Assembly (NCBI GenBank): GCA_035272265.1
Contig: DATEQV010000223.1
Location: forward strand, 1 to 5,373
From: Acidisphaera sp035272265
GTDB taxonomy: Bacteria > Pseudomonadota > Alphaproteobacteria > Acetobacterales > Acetobacteraceae
Length of the DNA stretch: 5,373 nt
Direction: 5' to 3'
The notes under the pieces: model-generated
What the model was told of the DNA's origin: nothing
What the model saw: only the letters and a program-made list of their open reading frames with translations
Database searches by the model: none
Program-made: the position numbers and the translations under genes
Part shown: piece by piece, positions 1 to 5,373 of the stretch
Position numbering within the stretch: the first letter of the stretch is position 1
Layout: every line of letters begins with the position of its first letter

Positions 1-139
1 GCGGCTGCTCGAACCCGGCCAGCCGCTTCTCCAACTCGGCGATCCGAGCCAGCGCCGCTTCCAGCTGCCCGACCAGCGAGAGGATGAGGGCATCCTTCTC
101 CGCGGGGCTCAGCTTGCTCAGGTCGATGGCGGGCGTCAC
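1..139 (-). mobile_element. IS66-family transposase, N-terminal fragment (runs off left edge)
   Basis: On the minus strand the first codons read VTPAIDLSKLSPAEKDALIL and continue into a leucine-heptad coiled-coil stretch (ARIAELEKRLAGFEQP). This is the typical N-terminus of IS66-family DDE transposases (TnpC), where the 'LSPAEKDALI' phrase is followed by a coiled coil and a 'PDNSS..PPS' segment; that segment and the catalytic domain lie outside the window. I chose the GTG at 139 because homologues usually begin M-T-P; an in-frame GTG at 160 is the alternative, just after an in-frame TGA. Neither has a clear Shine-Dalgarno sequence. No tnpB-like gene lies in the 115 bases upstream, so this may be a stand-alone IS66 member, a relative with tnpA/tnpB elsewhere, or a remnant. 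No terminal inverted repeat could be recognised. Family assignment is from remembered motif resemblance. Confidence 0.75.
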
Positions 140-264
140 CCCGATGTTGAATCGGGTCACGCGTCATCGCGTCAACCGCGATCGCGATCCATATCAACGT
201 TGCCGACCTGATAATCTGCCACACTGAGCGCCGTTGACTGGAACGAAGCCAGCCACCCGAAGCC

Positions 265-271
265 AGGAAGG
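265..271 (+). promoter_or_regulatory. Shine-Dalgarno sequence deciding the start at 276
   Basis: AGGAAGG lies 4 bases before the ATG at 276. This supports 276 as the start rather than the in-frame TTG at 234, which has no such site before it. Confidence 0.6.
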
Positions 272-275
272 CCGC

Positions 276-1040
276 ATGAGCGAATCAATCGATTGGATGC
301 TGTGTGACACGAAGTCGGTCGACGCAATCGAGGAAGATCCGACTACGAACTCAGACCTGATGGGCAGTCACCCGATCGTGGGATGGGTCGTCGGCTCGAA
401 AGAGCCTGTGGTGCCTTCGGGCTGGGACGCGACGCTGACGCTCGACGCCAACTCGCTCGGGGAGGTCCGGCGGGCTGTCGCGGCCGCCCCGGCGGATGGC
501 GCCACTGCGATCCTATACGACAACGAGGACTGGTCCTACACGCCGCTGACCGAGCAGGAAATGCCGGCTGCCTCAATCGCATACGCGGCGTCTCAGGCGC
601 ACTCCGCGGGTCTGCAGTTCATCGCCGCGCCGGCGCCCGACCTGATGAAGATCGCTGATCCGCTGGGCAGCGGGACGGAGTTCGACAAATATCTGGCGAT
701 GGGCATACCGCAGGCTGTCGCGGCGTCTGGCGCGAATGTCTACGTAATCCAGGCGCAAGTCCTTGAGACGAACCCGGCGAGGTTCGCGGCTTTCGTCCAC
801 CAGTGCGCGGCGGCCGCTCGTGACCTGAACCCGCACATCGAGATACTGGCCGGGCTGTCAACGCAGCCGGACGGCAAGACGGTGACAGCGGCCGAGCTTG
901 AGCAGTGCATCAGCCTGACGCCGGGGGGACGCTGCGGGCTACTGGATGTTCATCCCGTCGCCCGCGCCGTGGGCGCCGAACACGACAGAGTTCCTGCCGG
1001 GGACCGCCACGCAGGTGATCGACCACTTCGGGGGCTGTAA
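276..1040 (+). CDS. Uncharacterised alpha/beta-barrel-like protein, C-terminus disturbed by paired frameshifts
   Basis: Function unknown. The protein (254 codons) has no signal peptide or membrane segment and shows repeated hydrophobic strands ending in polar residues, as in TIM-barrel folds: ILYDNEDW (about 79-86, followed by TP..EQ), FIAAPAPDL (115-123), VYVIQAQVLE (155-164) and IEILAGLST (188-196). From memory it resembles a hypothetical family seen mostly in actinobacteria; a glycoside-hydrolase-like role is only a guess. The start is fixed by AGGAAGG at 265-271. The reading frame slips at the six-G run 923-928: reading it as five G gives PGDAAGYWMFIPSPAPW, a plausible last barrel strand, whereas the literal frame gives Arg-rich nonsense. 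Adding one G to the five-G run 1030-1034 returns to the original frame and ends ...VIDHFGGL-stop at the TAA 1038-1040. Literal translation is therefore wrong for about 35 residues. The gene converges on the broken membrane-protein gene downstream. Confidence 0.7.
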   Translation: MSESIDWMLCDTKSVDAIEEDPTTNSDLMGSHPIVGWVVGSKEPVVPSGWDATLTLDANSLGEVRRAVAAAPADGATAILYDNEDWSYTPLTEQEMPAASIAYAASQAHSAGLQFIAAPAPDLMKIADPLGSGTEFDKYLAMGIPQAVAASGANVYVIQAQVLETNPARFAAFVHQCAAAARDLNPHIEILAGLSTQPDGKTVTAAELEQCISLTPGGRCGLLDVHPVARAVGAEHDRVPAGDRHAGDRPLRGL

Positions 1041-1082
1041 TTGCTCACCCAGCCGCTACCCATGCCCGGGGTGAGCAATTAC
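1037..1082. terminator. Perfect 14-bp inverted repeat, probable bidirectional terminator
   Basis: GTAATTGCTCACCC (1037-1050) and GGGTGAGCAATTAC (1069-1082) are exact reverse complements around an 18-base loop. The left arm contains the TAA stop of the plus-strand gene (1038-1040), and the right arm offers a TAA on the minus strand (1081-1079), so each side begins TAATTGCTCACCC. Position between convergent genes and arm strength suggest a two-way terminator. Neither strand has a T-run after the stem, so this would be a tail-less type. It could instead mark a recombination or insertion end. Confidence 0.55.
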
Positions 1083-1547
1083 CACGAAGCTACGCAGCTT
1101 ATCCATTTGGAACGTAAGCTCATTGATTTTGGATGGATCCGTAATGTCGTCTGAAAGAACAAAAAACCACGCACCAACGAAACCCAACGATAAGAGGTCA
1201 AGGAGAAGGACGCGCCTTGTCGCAACGCCGCTTCGGCCCTGCAAATATCGGTTATCCAGATATCTTTCGGCACCGAGATAAAACAACGCTACGAGAGACT
1301 GATGAACGTGATGAATTCCGCAAGTACGGCGCCCCCATCAAGAAGAAATTTGTTATTGTCAAGAATTGTCAAGCGCCTTCAAGGCCTGGATCGTCGTTCT
1401 AAAGCAGCTTGCGGTCGCCAAGCCGATAACGACGGCATACAGTCTCTTGATCTGCTCAATGGTTCTAATTCGGTCGTTTAGATACAGCTGTATCGTAGCT
1501 CGACGTGTCGCCTTGTCGTCGGGGCTGAGATGAGGACTTTCGTCCAT
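1056..1547 (-). pseudogene. Broken small multi-pass membrane protein gene
   Basis: Two minus-strand pieces in the same frame (1547-1359 and 1286-1056) are joined by a stretch readable only in another frame. Correcting a 10-base tandem duplication (1354-1373) and removing one GA from 1293-1298 gives a continuous protein: a charged N-terminus (DDKATRRATIQLYLNDRIRT), then hydrophobic segments near LYAVVIGLATASCF, LAEFITFISLVALFYLGAER and LLLDLLSLGFVGAWFFVL. This suggests at least three membrane spans with GAERYLD in a loop. I recall similar hypothetical membrane proteins but cannot name the family. As read, TGA at 1361-1359 ends the first piece after about 63 residues and TAG at 1291-1289 blocks the middle. 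The ATG at 1547 is chosen because GGAG lies 7 bases upstream; an in-frame ATG at 1595 is the alternative. The C-terminus runs through the inverted repeat and looks truncated (no final span). The DNA is clearly more AT-rich than the gene cluster to its right. Confidence 0.65.
1354..1373. repeat. 10-base tandem duplication disrupting the membrane-protein gene
   Basis: TATTGTCAAG (1354-1363) is followed directly by AATTGTCAAG (1364-1373), nine of ten bases identical. Removing one copy joins ...KALDN to NKFLLD in frame on the minus strand. The extra unit shifts the frame and creates the TGA at 1361-1359. Confidence 0.75.
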
Positions 1548-1549
1548 AA

Positions 1550-1558
1550 CCTCTCTCC
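1550..1558 (-). promoter_or_regulatory. Shine-Dalgarno sequence for the minus-strand membrane-protein gene
   Basis: On the minus strand GGAGAGAGG precedes the ATG at 1547, with the GGAG core 7 bases from the start codon. It favours 1547 over the upstream in-frame ATG at 1595, which has no purine-rich site. Confidence 0.5.
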
Positions 1559-1622
1559 AGAAACTCTGTCCTGTAGTTCGGCTTGCGCCAGACATTCGGG
1601 CGATGGCCGCCCTGATGTCCGT

Positions 1623-1651
1623 CCGATATCAGAATAATCTGGCCGTGTCCA
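1623..1651 (-). promoter_or_regulatory. Weak candidate promoter for the minus-strand membrane-protein gene
   Basis: On the minus strand TGGACA (1651-1646) and TATCGG (1628-1623) are 17 bases apart, about 75 bases before the chosen start codon and in the short AT-richer stretch after alkA. The -10 match is poor, so this is only a suggestion. Confidence 0.2.
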
Positions 1652-1667
1652 TATTGGGAGCACGACA

Positions 1668-2300
1668 TCACGCCCGACTCTGCGGCCCCTGCTTCTTCGC
1701 CTCCTCCGCCGCGCGCCAGAGATACCACGCGGCGTAGCTGCGCCACGGCGCCCAGCCCTCGCCGATGGCCGCGAGTTCTCGCGGCTTCGGCTGCTCGGAC
1801 AGCTGCATCAGCGCGCGGTAGCCGTCGCGCACGCCGAAGTCGTCCACCGGCAGCACGTCGGGACGGCCGAGCGTGAAGATCAGCAGCATCTCCACCGTCC
1901 AGCGGCCGATTCCGCGCACCTCGGTCAGGCGCGCGATCAACTCCTCGTCCGGCAGACGCGCGGCGGCCCGGCGCGTCGGCACCGTGCCGTCGATCGTGCG
2001 CAGGCACAGGTCGCGGATCGCGGCGATCTTGCTGCCGGAAAACCCGGTCGCGCGCAGTGTCGCGTCGTCGGCCGCCAGCACCTGTTCCGGCGCGGGAAAC
2101 GGCGTGTCGGGGAACAGCGCGATGAAGCGCGCCAGGATCGCCTCGGCCGCGCGGCCGTGCAGCTGCTGGTGCGCGATCGCGCGCAGCAGCGCCTCGTACG
2201 GGCTGCGCTGCGTCGGCTTGAGGCGATACGCCCCGGCGCGATGGATCAGCGCGGCCATCTCCGGCTCGCGCTTCAGATGCAGGATCGCCTCGCGGGTCAT
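1668..2300 (-). CDS. alkA: DNA-3-methyladenine glycosylase II (AlkA-type, HhH-GPD family)
   Basis: This cytoplasmic base-excision-repair enzyme removes alkylated bases such as 3-methyladenine, leaving an abasic site. The 210-residue protein carries the HhH-GPD core: LLRAIAHQQLHGRAAEAILA (38-57) as the first core helices, TLRATGFSGSKIAAIRDL (81-98), the helix-hairpin-helix LTEVRGIGRWTVEMLL (125-140) and then the PVDDFGVRDG segment (151-160) that holds the catalytic aspartate. A WAPWRSYAAWYLWR segment (183-196) matches the conserved region after the active site in E. coli AlkA (WKPWRSYA). It lacks the N-terminal domain of E. coli AlkA (about 280 residues), as do many short bacterial forms. The ATG at 2300 overlaps the TGA of the permease-like gene as ATGA and has no Shine-Dalgarno of its own, suggesting translational coupling. 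The frame stays open upstream, but that stretch lies over the permease gene and lacks family motifs. The reading frame is intact. No terminator hairpin was seen downstream. Confidence 0.93.
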   Translation of the reverse strand: MTREAILHLKREPEMAALIHRAGAYRLKPTQRSPYEALLRAIAHQQLHGRAAEAILARFIALFPDTPFPAPEQVLAADDATLRATGFSGSKIAAIRDLCLRTIDGTVPTRRAAARLPDEELIARLTEVRGIGRWTVEMLLIFTLGRPDVLPVDDFGVRDGYRALMQLSEQPKPRELAAIGEGWAPWRSYAAWYLWRAAEEAKKQGPQSRA

Positions 2301-3519
2301 GGCGCGCGCCCGATCGCGATGCTGGCCAACCCGATGCCGATCGCAATCGGCGCGACCGGCCACATCAGACGCCAGATGCGCGAGATGCGGCTCTCGCCCG
2401 CCAGGCTGCCGGCGACGGCATTGATCTGCGGCGACAGCAGGATCGCCGAGGCGCCGACGAAGTTCTGCACCGACGGCAGCAGCGCCGGCGCCAGCCCGTA
2501 CAGCCTGCCCAGTTCCGCCTGCAACGTCATCGCCGTGCTGTTCGATCCCACATTCGTTCCTGCAACGAAGCCCGAGGCGGCGGCGACGAACGGCGCGGCA
2601 AAGGGTGCGAGACCGCCGAACGCACGCTCCAATGACGCTGCCAGCGCGTGCGGCACGCCCGCGCCGAACAGCCAGCGGGCCAGAATGACATAGATCAGGA
2701 TCGCCAGGGCAGGCCGTCGTCCGCGCAGAAGTGCGGATTTCAGCTCGCGCGCGGGCACCGCATGGACAAGCGCCACGACAATCGCGGTTATCCACAGCGT
2801 CACCATCGGATGGTCGAGGCCGATCGCCGGAAACTCAGCGTAGGGTTGCAGACGCGGCGCCGAGTGCCACAGCCGCGTGCTGAGCAGCATCGCTGTCAGC
2901 AGCAGATACGGCGCGGCAACGACCAGCATGCGGCGGACGGCGTCCGCGTTGCGCGGCGGGTCGTCGGTCAGCAGGCGCGCGCACAGCACGATGCCCGTCG
3001 CGAGCAGCCCGCTCACTTCCCAGGCCAGCAGATGCGCCGCCGCGATCAGGAGCGCGCCGACCGAAGCGACCCACGCAAGCTGCGCCGGCCGGCGGCCGAG
3101 CGGCACGGGATGACCGGCCTGCGCCGCCGCACGCCAGAACAGCGGCAGCAGCAGCACGAACTACACCGCCGCCTGCACCGCGTTGCGCGCGGCGATCTCC
3201 TGCGCCGGCGGCCGAGCAGGAAGGCGGCGACGAACGCCGCGCCGACGACGTCGCGCGACGGTTCCGTGCCGGGCGGACGGCGCACGGCCGCGTGGAACAG
3301 CAGGCCGCCGAGCACGATGCCGACCGGCGGCAGGGCGAGCCAGGCCGCCTCCGTGGTGCGCACCGCGACGAAGTCCGGCAACGCCGGCCCGCCGACCGTG
3401 GCGACGATCGCGGGCAGGGCGCTCGCCAGCGCCGCGCCGCACGCGACGAACGGGCCGGCGCGGCCGCTGGCGAGCAGCAGCACGAGCACCAGCAGTGGCA
3501 GGGCCTGCAGCCAGATCAC
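2297..3519 (-). pseudogene. L-lactate permease (LctP)-like transporter, frameshifted with internal deletion and in-frame stop
   Basis: The two parts together resemble the LctP/GlcA family of inner-membrane lactate or glycolate symporters. The N-terminal part (GTG 3519; 103 residues to FLLG, about 3211) has hydrophobic spans including TTEAAWLALPPVGIVLGGLL, followed by DVVGAAFVAAFLLG. The C-terminal part, in another frame, reads QEIAARNAVQAAV-stop-FVLLLPLFWRAAAQAG and continues to 2297. It contains the family-like GFVAGTNVGSNSTA (about 2540-2570) and ASAILLSPQINAVAG motifs. Two lesions separate them: a frame change near 3200-3212, where homologues as I remember them carry a further stretch with a 'TGFG' motif, so an internal deletion is likely; and TAG at 3163-3161. 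The joined length is about 407 codons, shorter than the usual 500-550 for LctP. The GTG start lies 19 bases after the DUF1345 stop, and the TGA overlaps alkA. A functional transporter is unlikely unless the lesions are sequence errors. Confidence 0.72.
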
Positions 3520-3538
3520 GGATGCCCGGTGCGCGCGC

Positions 3539-4210
3539 TTACAGCAGCCCGGCGGCGATGTTCACCGTCAGCGCGATGATGATCGTGTTGAACAGGAAAC
3601 CGAGCAGCCCGTGCAGGGAGGCCAGCCGGCGCAACAGCCGCGCCGTGATCTGCACGTCGCTGACCTGGAACGTCATGCCCCGCACGAGCGCGAAATAGAA
3701 GAAGTCCATGTAGTCGGGATCGTCGGTGCCGGGAAAGATCAGGCCGCGGTCGATCTCCGTCCGTCCGGGCGCGGTCTCGTAGTATTCGTGCGCTTAGCGG
3801 TAGGCGAAGCTCGCCTGCAGCATCAGCCACGACAGGAACAGCGTCGCCGCAACCAGCGCGACGTGCAGGCCCTTGACCTCGGGCGACAGGTCCTTGGTGT
3901 TGGCGAACACGACGAAGATCGCGGCGAAGCTGAACGTCACGCCCGCGATGGTCAGCGCGAAGATCGTCCACTCGCCTTCCTGCTGCGCCTCAGCGTCGCG
4001 CGCCATATGCGCGTGCGTCTCGGTCAGGAACTTCGCGGCCGTCAGGGCCAGGAACACCAGCACGCCGACGTCCCAGGCGACGATCGCGCGGGTCCAGCCG
4101 GCGAGCGCCGACGGCAGGGCGATGGCGGCGATGACCCCGCACAACGCGCCGGCAAACAGCCGGGGGCGCCCCGCCACGATGCGGACGGGCAGGAATTCGA
4201 ATGCTCTCAT
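3539..4210 (-). pseudogene. DUF1345-family membrane protein with one in-frame TAA
   Basis: The frame is open from ATG 4210 to TAA 3541-3539 (224 codons including the stop) apart from a single TAA at 3796-3794 (codon 139). It reads as a DUF1345 inner-membrane protein of unknown function: hydrophobic spans near 18-37, WDVGVLVFLALTAAKFL (46-62), WTIFALTIAGVTFSFAAIF (81-99) and VALVAATLFLSWLMLQASFA (117-136), then after the stop AHEYYE, PGTDDPDYMDFFYFALV (160-176), the family signature GMTFQVSDVQIT (178-189) and a final span LLGFLFNTIIIALTVNIAAG. The stop falls in FAYR-stop-AHEYYE where homologues usually have Tyr, so TAC to TAA is the likely change. R177 within LVRGM is also odd, as a small hydrophobic residue is usual. 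No clear Shine-Dalgarno precedes the ATG. It starts 26 bases after the nucleoside hydrolase stop and belongs to the same transcription unit. It could be read as a 138-residue truncated protein. Confidence 0.8.
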
Positions 4211-4236
4211 GGAACCGCGCGACGGGTGACGGCGGA

Positions 4237-5169
4237 CTATGCCGTACGCGCCGACACGGGCAAGCGCTCGGCGAGCAGCGCGAAGAAGCCGTCGGTGTCG
4301 AGCCGCTCCATCACCTGATGCTTGCTGTCGCCGGGATCGCGCCGGTCGATCAGCGTGCGGCCGCGCAGCTTGCCTTGCGTGCAGACGACCTCGATCGCGG
4401 CGGGCCGTAGCTCGAACAGGTCGGGACGCAGCAGGAAGGCGATAGTGCAGGGATCGTGCAGCGTCACGCCCTCGGGCGCCGTCCGGAGCGACCGCGCGAG
4501 GATGTCGCAGGCCAGATCGAGGCCGGCGCCCGTTCGGGCGTTGCGCAACGCCGTGAGCCGCGCTCGGGTGGCCACCGCCTGCCGGGTCACCTCGAGCGTG
4601 GCCATCACCACCGGCGCGCCGCAGCCGAGCACCACGGCCAGCGCCTCGGGGTCCGAGGCGGCGTTGAACTCGGCCTGCGGCGTGACGTTGCCCGCACCCC
4701 AGGCGCCGGACATCAGGACGATGCGTGACACCTTGGCCGCGAGCGCGGGCTCGGTCGCCAACGCGAGCCCCAGGTTGGTGGCCGGGCCGATCCCGACGAG
4801 GGTCAGCTTGCCCGCGGTGACGCGAAGGATGTCGCGGATCGCGTCGGCGGCGAGGCCGGGCGTGACGGTGCCAGGCGGCAGCGTGTGGGCGAGGCCAACG
4901 AGGCCGTCGTCGCCATGGACGTGCGCCGCGTCGGTGTAGCGGCCCAGGATCGGCCGGTCGGCGCCGGCGATGACCGGCGCGGCACAGCCGGTGAGGGTCG
5001 CGAGACCGGAGGCGTTCCGCAAGGTTTCGGTCAGGCCGACATTGCCGGCCGAGACGGTGATCGCGCGCAGGTCCAGCTCGGGCGAGGCGAAGGCCAGGAG
5101 CACGGCCAGCGCGTCGTCGACGCCCGGGTCGCAGTCGATCAGGACAGGAAGGGCCGCGGGCGGGCTCAT
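4237..5169 (-). CDS. Inosine-uridine-preferring nucleoside hydrolase family protein
   Basis: A cytoplasmic enzyme of nucleoside salvage that hydrolyses the N-glycosidic bond of ribonucleosides to free base and ribose. The 310-residue length is normal for the family. The calcium and ribose site motif is LIDCDPGVDDALAVLLA (10-26), with D12, D14, D18 and D19 matching the family's N-terminal aspartate cluster. Further signatures are AGNVGL (41-46, N43), HGDDGL (85-90), LVGIGPATNLGLAL (124-137), AGNVTPQAEFNAASDPEA (159-176, with N161, E167, N169) and TLHDPC (236-241), where H238 and D239 match the catalytic His/metal Asp pair. All expected key residues are present and the frame is intact. Purine, pyrimidine or mixed preference (RihA, RihB, RihC or IunH type) cannot be decided. 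The ATG at 5169 has GAAGGG 11 bases upstream, a rather long spacing. It is the first gene of the four-gene minus-strand cluster and lies 39 bases after the stop of the Gly/Ala-repeat gene. Confidence 0.93.
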   Translation of the reverse strand: MSPPAALPVLIDCDPGVDDALAVLLAFASPELDLRAITVSAGNVGLTETLRNASGLATLTGCAAPVIAGADRPILGRYTDAAHVHGDDGLVGLAHTLPPGTVTPGLAADAIRDILRVTAGKLTLVGIGPATNLGLALATEPALAAKVSRIVLMSGAWGAGNVTPQAEFNAASDPEALAVVLGCGAPVVMATLEVTRQAVATRARLTALRNARTGAGLDLACDILARSLRTAPEGVTLHDPCTIAFLLRPDLFELRPAAIEVVCTQGKLRGRTLIDRRDPGDSKHQVMERLDTDGFFALLAERLPVSARTA

Positions 5170-5185
5170 CCCGCGCGCGGCCCTT

Positions 5186-5199
5186 CTGCCATCAGGCAG
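5186..5199 (-). other. Small hairpin between two minus-strand genes
   Basis: CTGCC and GGCAG pair around a 4-base loop. Just beside it, a 12-base perfect palindrome AGCCTGCAGGCT (5198-5209) overlaps the last base of the upstream stop codon. There is no T-run, so it is at best a weak terminator or processing signal between the Gly/Ala-repeat gene and the nucleoside hydrolase. Confidence 0.25.
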
Positions 5200-5208
5200 C
5201 CTGCAGGC

Positions 5209-5373
5209 TTAATTGCCGGGATAGCTGTAGTAGCCCGGGGCGTAATAGGCCGGCGGCGGATAGTAGGCGTAGGGCGGGTAATAGTAGGGGTAGGGCGCAT
5301 AGTAAGGGGCCGTAGCCGCGGCGCCCACCGCCGCGCCAGCCACCGCCGCGCCGGCCACCGCCGCGCCGGCACC
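5209..5373 (-). CDS. C-terminus of a Gly/Ala-repeat (glycine-zipper-like), Tyr/Pro-rich protein (runs off right edge)
   Basis: Only the last 54 residues are in the window; the frame is open to the right edge and ends at TAA 5211-5209. It has three copies of a five-residue unit of the form AGAAV, continues with GAAATAP, then has a tail made almost entirely of Tyr and Pro with Ala and Gly (such as YYAPYPYYYPPYAYYPPP), ending YSYPGN. Small-residue repeats of this type form glycine-zipper membrane segments, and the combination is common in small exported or outer-membrane-associated alphaproteobacterial proteins, usually behind a signal peptide that would lie beyond the edge. Function is unknown. 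The coding frame is supported by the strongly non-random composition and the stop; the other minus-strand frame here gives Arg/Thr/Pro-rich text overlapping the nucleoside hydrolase start and is taken as a shadow. Confidence 0.7.
   Translation of the reverse strand, partial: GAGAAVAGAAVAGAAVGAAATAPYYAPYPYYYPPYAYYPPPAYYAPGYYSYPGN
5326..5370 (-). repeat. Three 15-base tandem units within the Gly/Ala-repeat gene
   Basis: On the minus strand GCCGGCGCGGCGGTG occurs twice in a row and a third time with one change (GCT for GCC). Each unit encodes AGAAV. The array may continue beyond the right edge; copy number in this kind of repeat can change by slippage without breaking the frame. Confidence 0.8.

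Noticed and set aside
177..186. CGCGATCGCG palindrome upstream of the transposase fragment as an operator or IS end
   Set aside because: Short GC-rich palindromes of this kind are frequent by chance in such genomes and nothing else marks it as a site.
1465..1667. Minus-strand frame reading YGHGQIILISDGHQGG and onward upstream of the membrane-protein gene
   Set aside because: It looks somewhat protein-like but has no supported start, overlaps the better-supported membrane-protein gene start with its Shine-Dalgarno, and matches no family I know.
2301..2795. Upstream extension of the alkA frame to a 375-codon ORF
   Set aside because: The extra N-terminal stretch is low-complexity Arg/Ala/Gly text overlapping the permease-like gene; the AlkA family match begins right after the ATG at 2300.
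3794..3796. Stop-codon reassignment (TAA or TAG read as Tyr) to explain in-frame stops in DUF1345 and the permease
   Set aside because: TAA, TAG and TGA all serve as genuine stops in this window (3539, 5209, 4237, 1668), and other lesions here are indels, so decay or sequence error is simpler.
3516..3971. Minus-strand 151-codon frame overlapping the 3' half of DUF1345 and ending next to the permease GTG
   Set aside because: The protein is Arg/Asp-rich with no family features, while the other frame carries the DUF1345 signature.
2648..4318. Long plus-strand open frame of 556 codons opposite the minus-strand cluster
   Set aside because: It is Arg/Gln/Ala-rich without recognisable motifs or hydrophobic structure and lies antisense to three genes with clear family motifs; long antisense open frames are expected at this GC content.
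5166..5373. Minus-strand frame of Arg/Thr/Pro-rich repeats ending AEGPRAG over the nucleoside hydrolase start
   Set aside because: It is a shadow of the Gly/Ala-repeat, Tyr/Pro-rich frame and overlaps the nucleoside hydrolase start codon.

Overview
This is a GC-rich window that looks bacterial and is most likely from an alphaproteobacterium. The call rests on an IS66-type transposase N-terminus, a DUF1345-type membrane protein, a nucleoside hydrolase and a Gly/Ala-repeat plus Tyr/Pro-rich secreted-type protein, all of styles common in that class. It is inferred from recognised protein families, not from a marker gene. No RNA genes, CRISPR arrays or replication origins were seen.

Layout. (1) Positions 1-139, minus: the first codons of an IS66-family transposase that runs off the left edge. 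(2) 276-1040, plus: a roughly 254-residue uncharacterised protein with an alpha/beta-barrel-like strand pattern; its last 35 or so residues are out of frame between two G-runs. (3) 1037-1082: a perfect 14-bp inverted repeat, probably a bidirectional terminator between convergent genes. (4) 1056-1547, minus: a broken small membrane-protein gene in noticeably AT-richer DNA, disrupted by a 10-bp tandem duplication and a dinucleotide expansion. (5) 1668-5169, minus: a tight four-gene cluster read in the order nucleoside hydrolase, DUF1345 membrane protein, lactate-permease-like protein, AlkA-type DNA glycosylase, with gaps of 26 and 19 bases and then a 4-base ATGA overlap. (6) 5209-5373, minus: the C-terminus of a glycine/alanine-repeat, Tyr/Pro-rich protein that enters from the right edge.

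How the genes relate. The minus-strand cluster looks like one transcription unit. The first gene (nucleoside hydrolase, nucleoside salvage) and the last (AlkA, base-excision repair of alkylated DNA) are intact with their key motifs. The two membrane-protein genes between them are broken: DUF1345 by a single in-frame TAA where Tyr is expected, and the permease by an apparent internal deletion with frameshift plus an in-frame TAG. No shared pathway is evident.

The most notable property of the window is this concentration of lesions: four of the six genes whose full extent is visible are disrupted, two of them by pairs of indels that cancel in frame. This could be real decay (for example a region eroding beside an insertion sequence) or consensus errors in the assembly; the sequence alone cannot separate them. 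I did not find a convincing undescribed biological system here.
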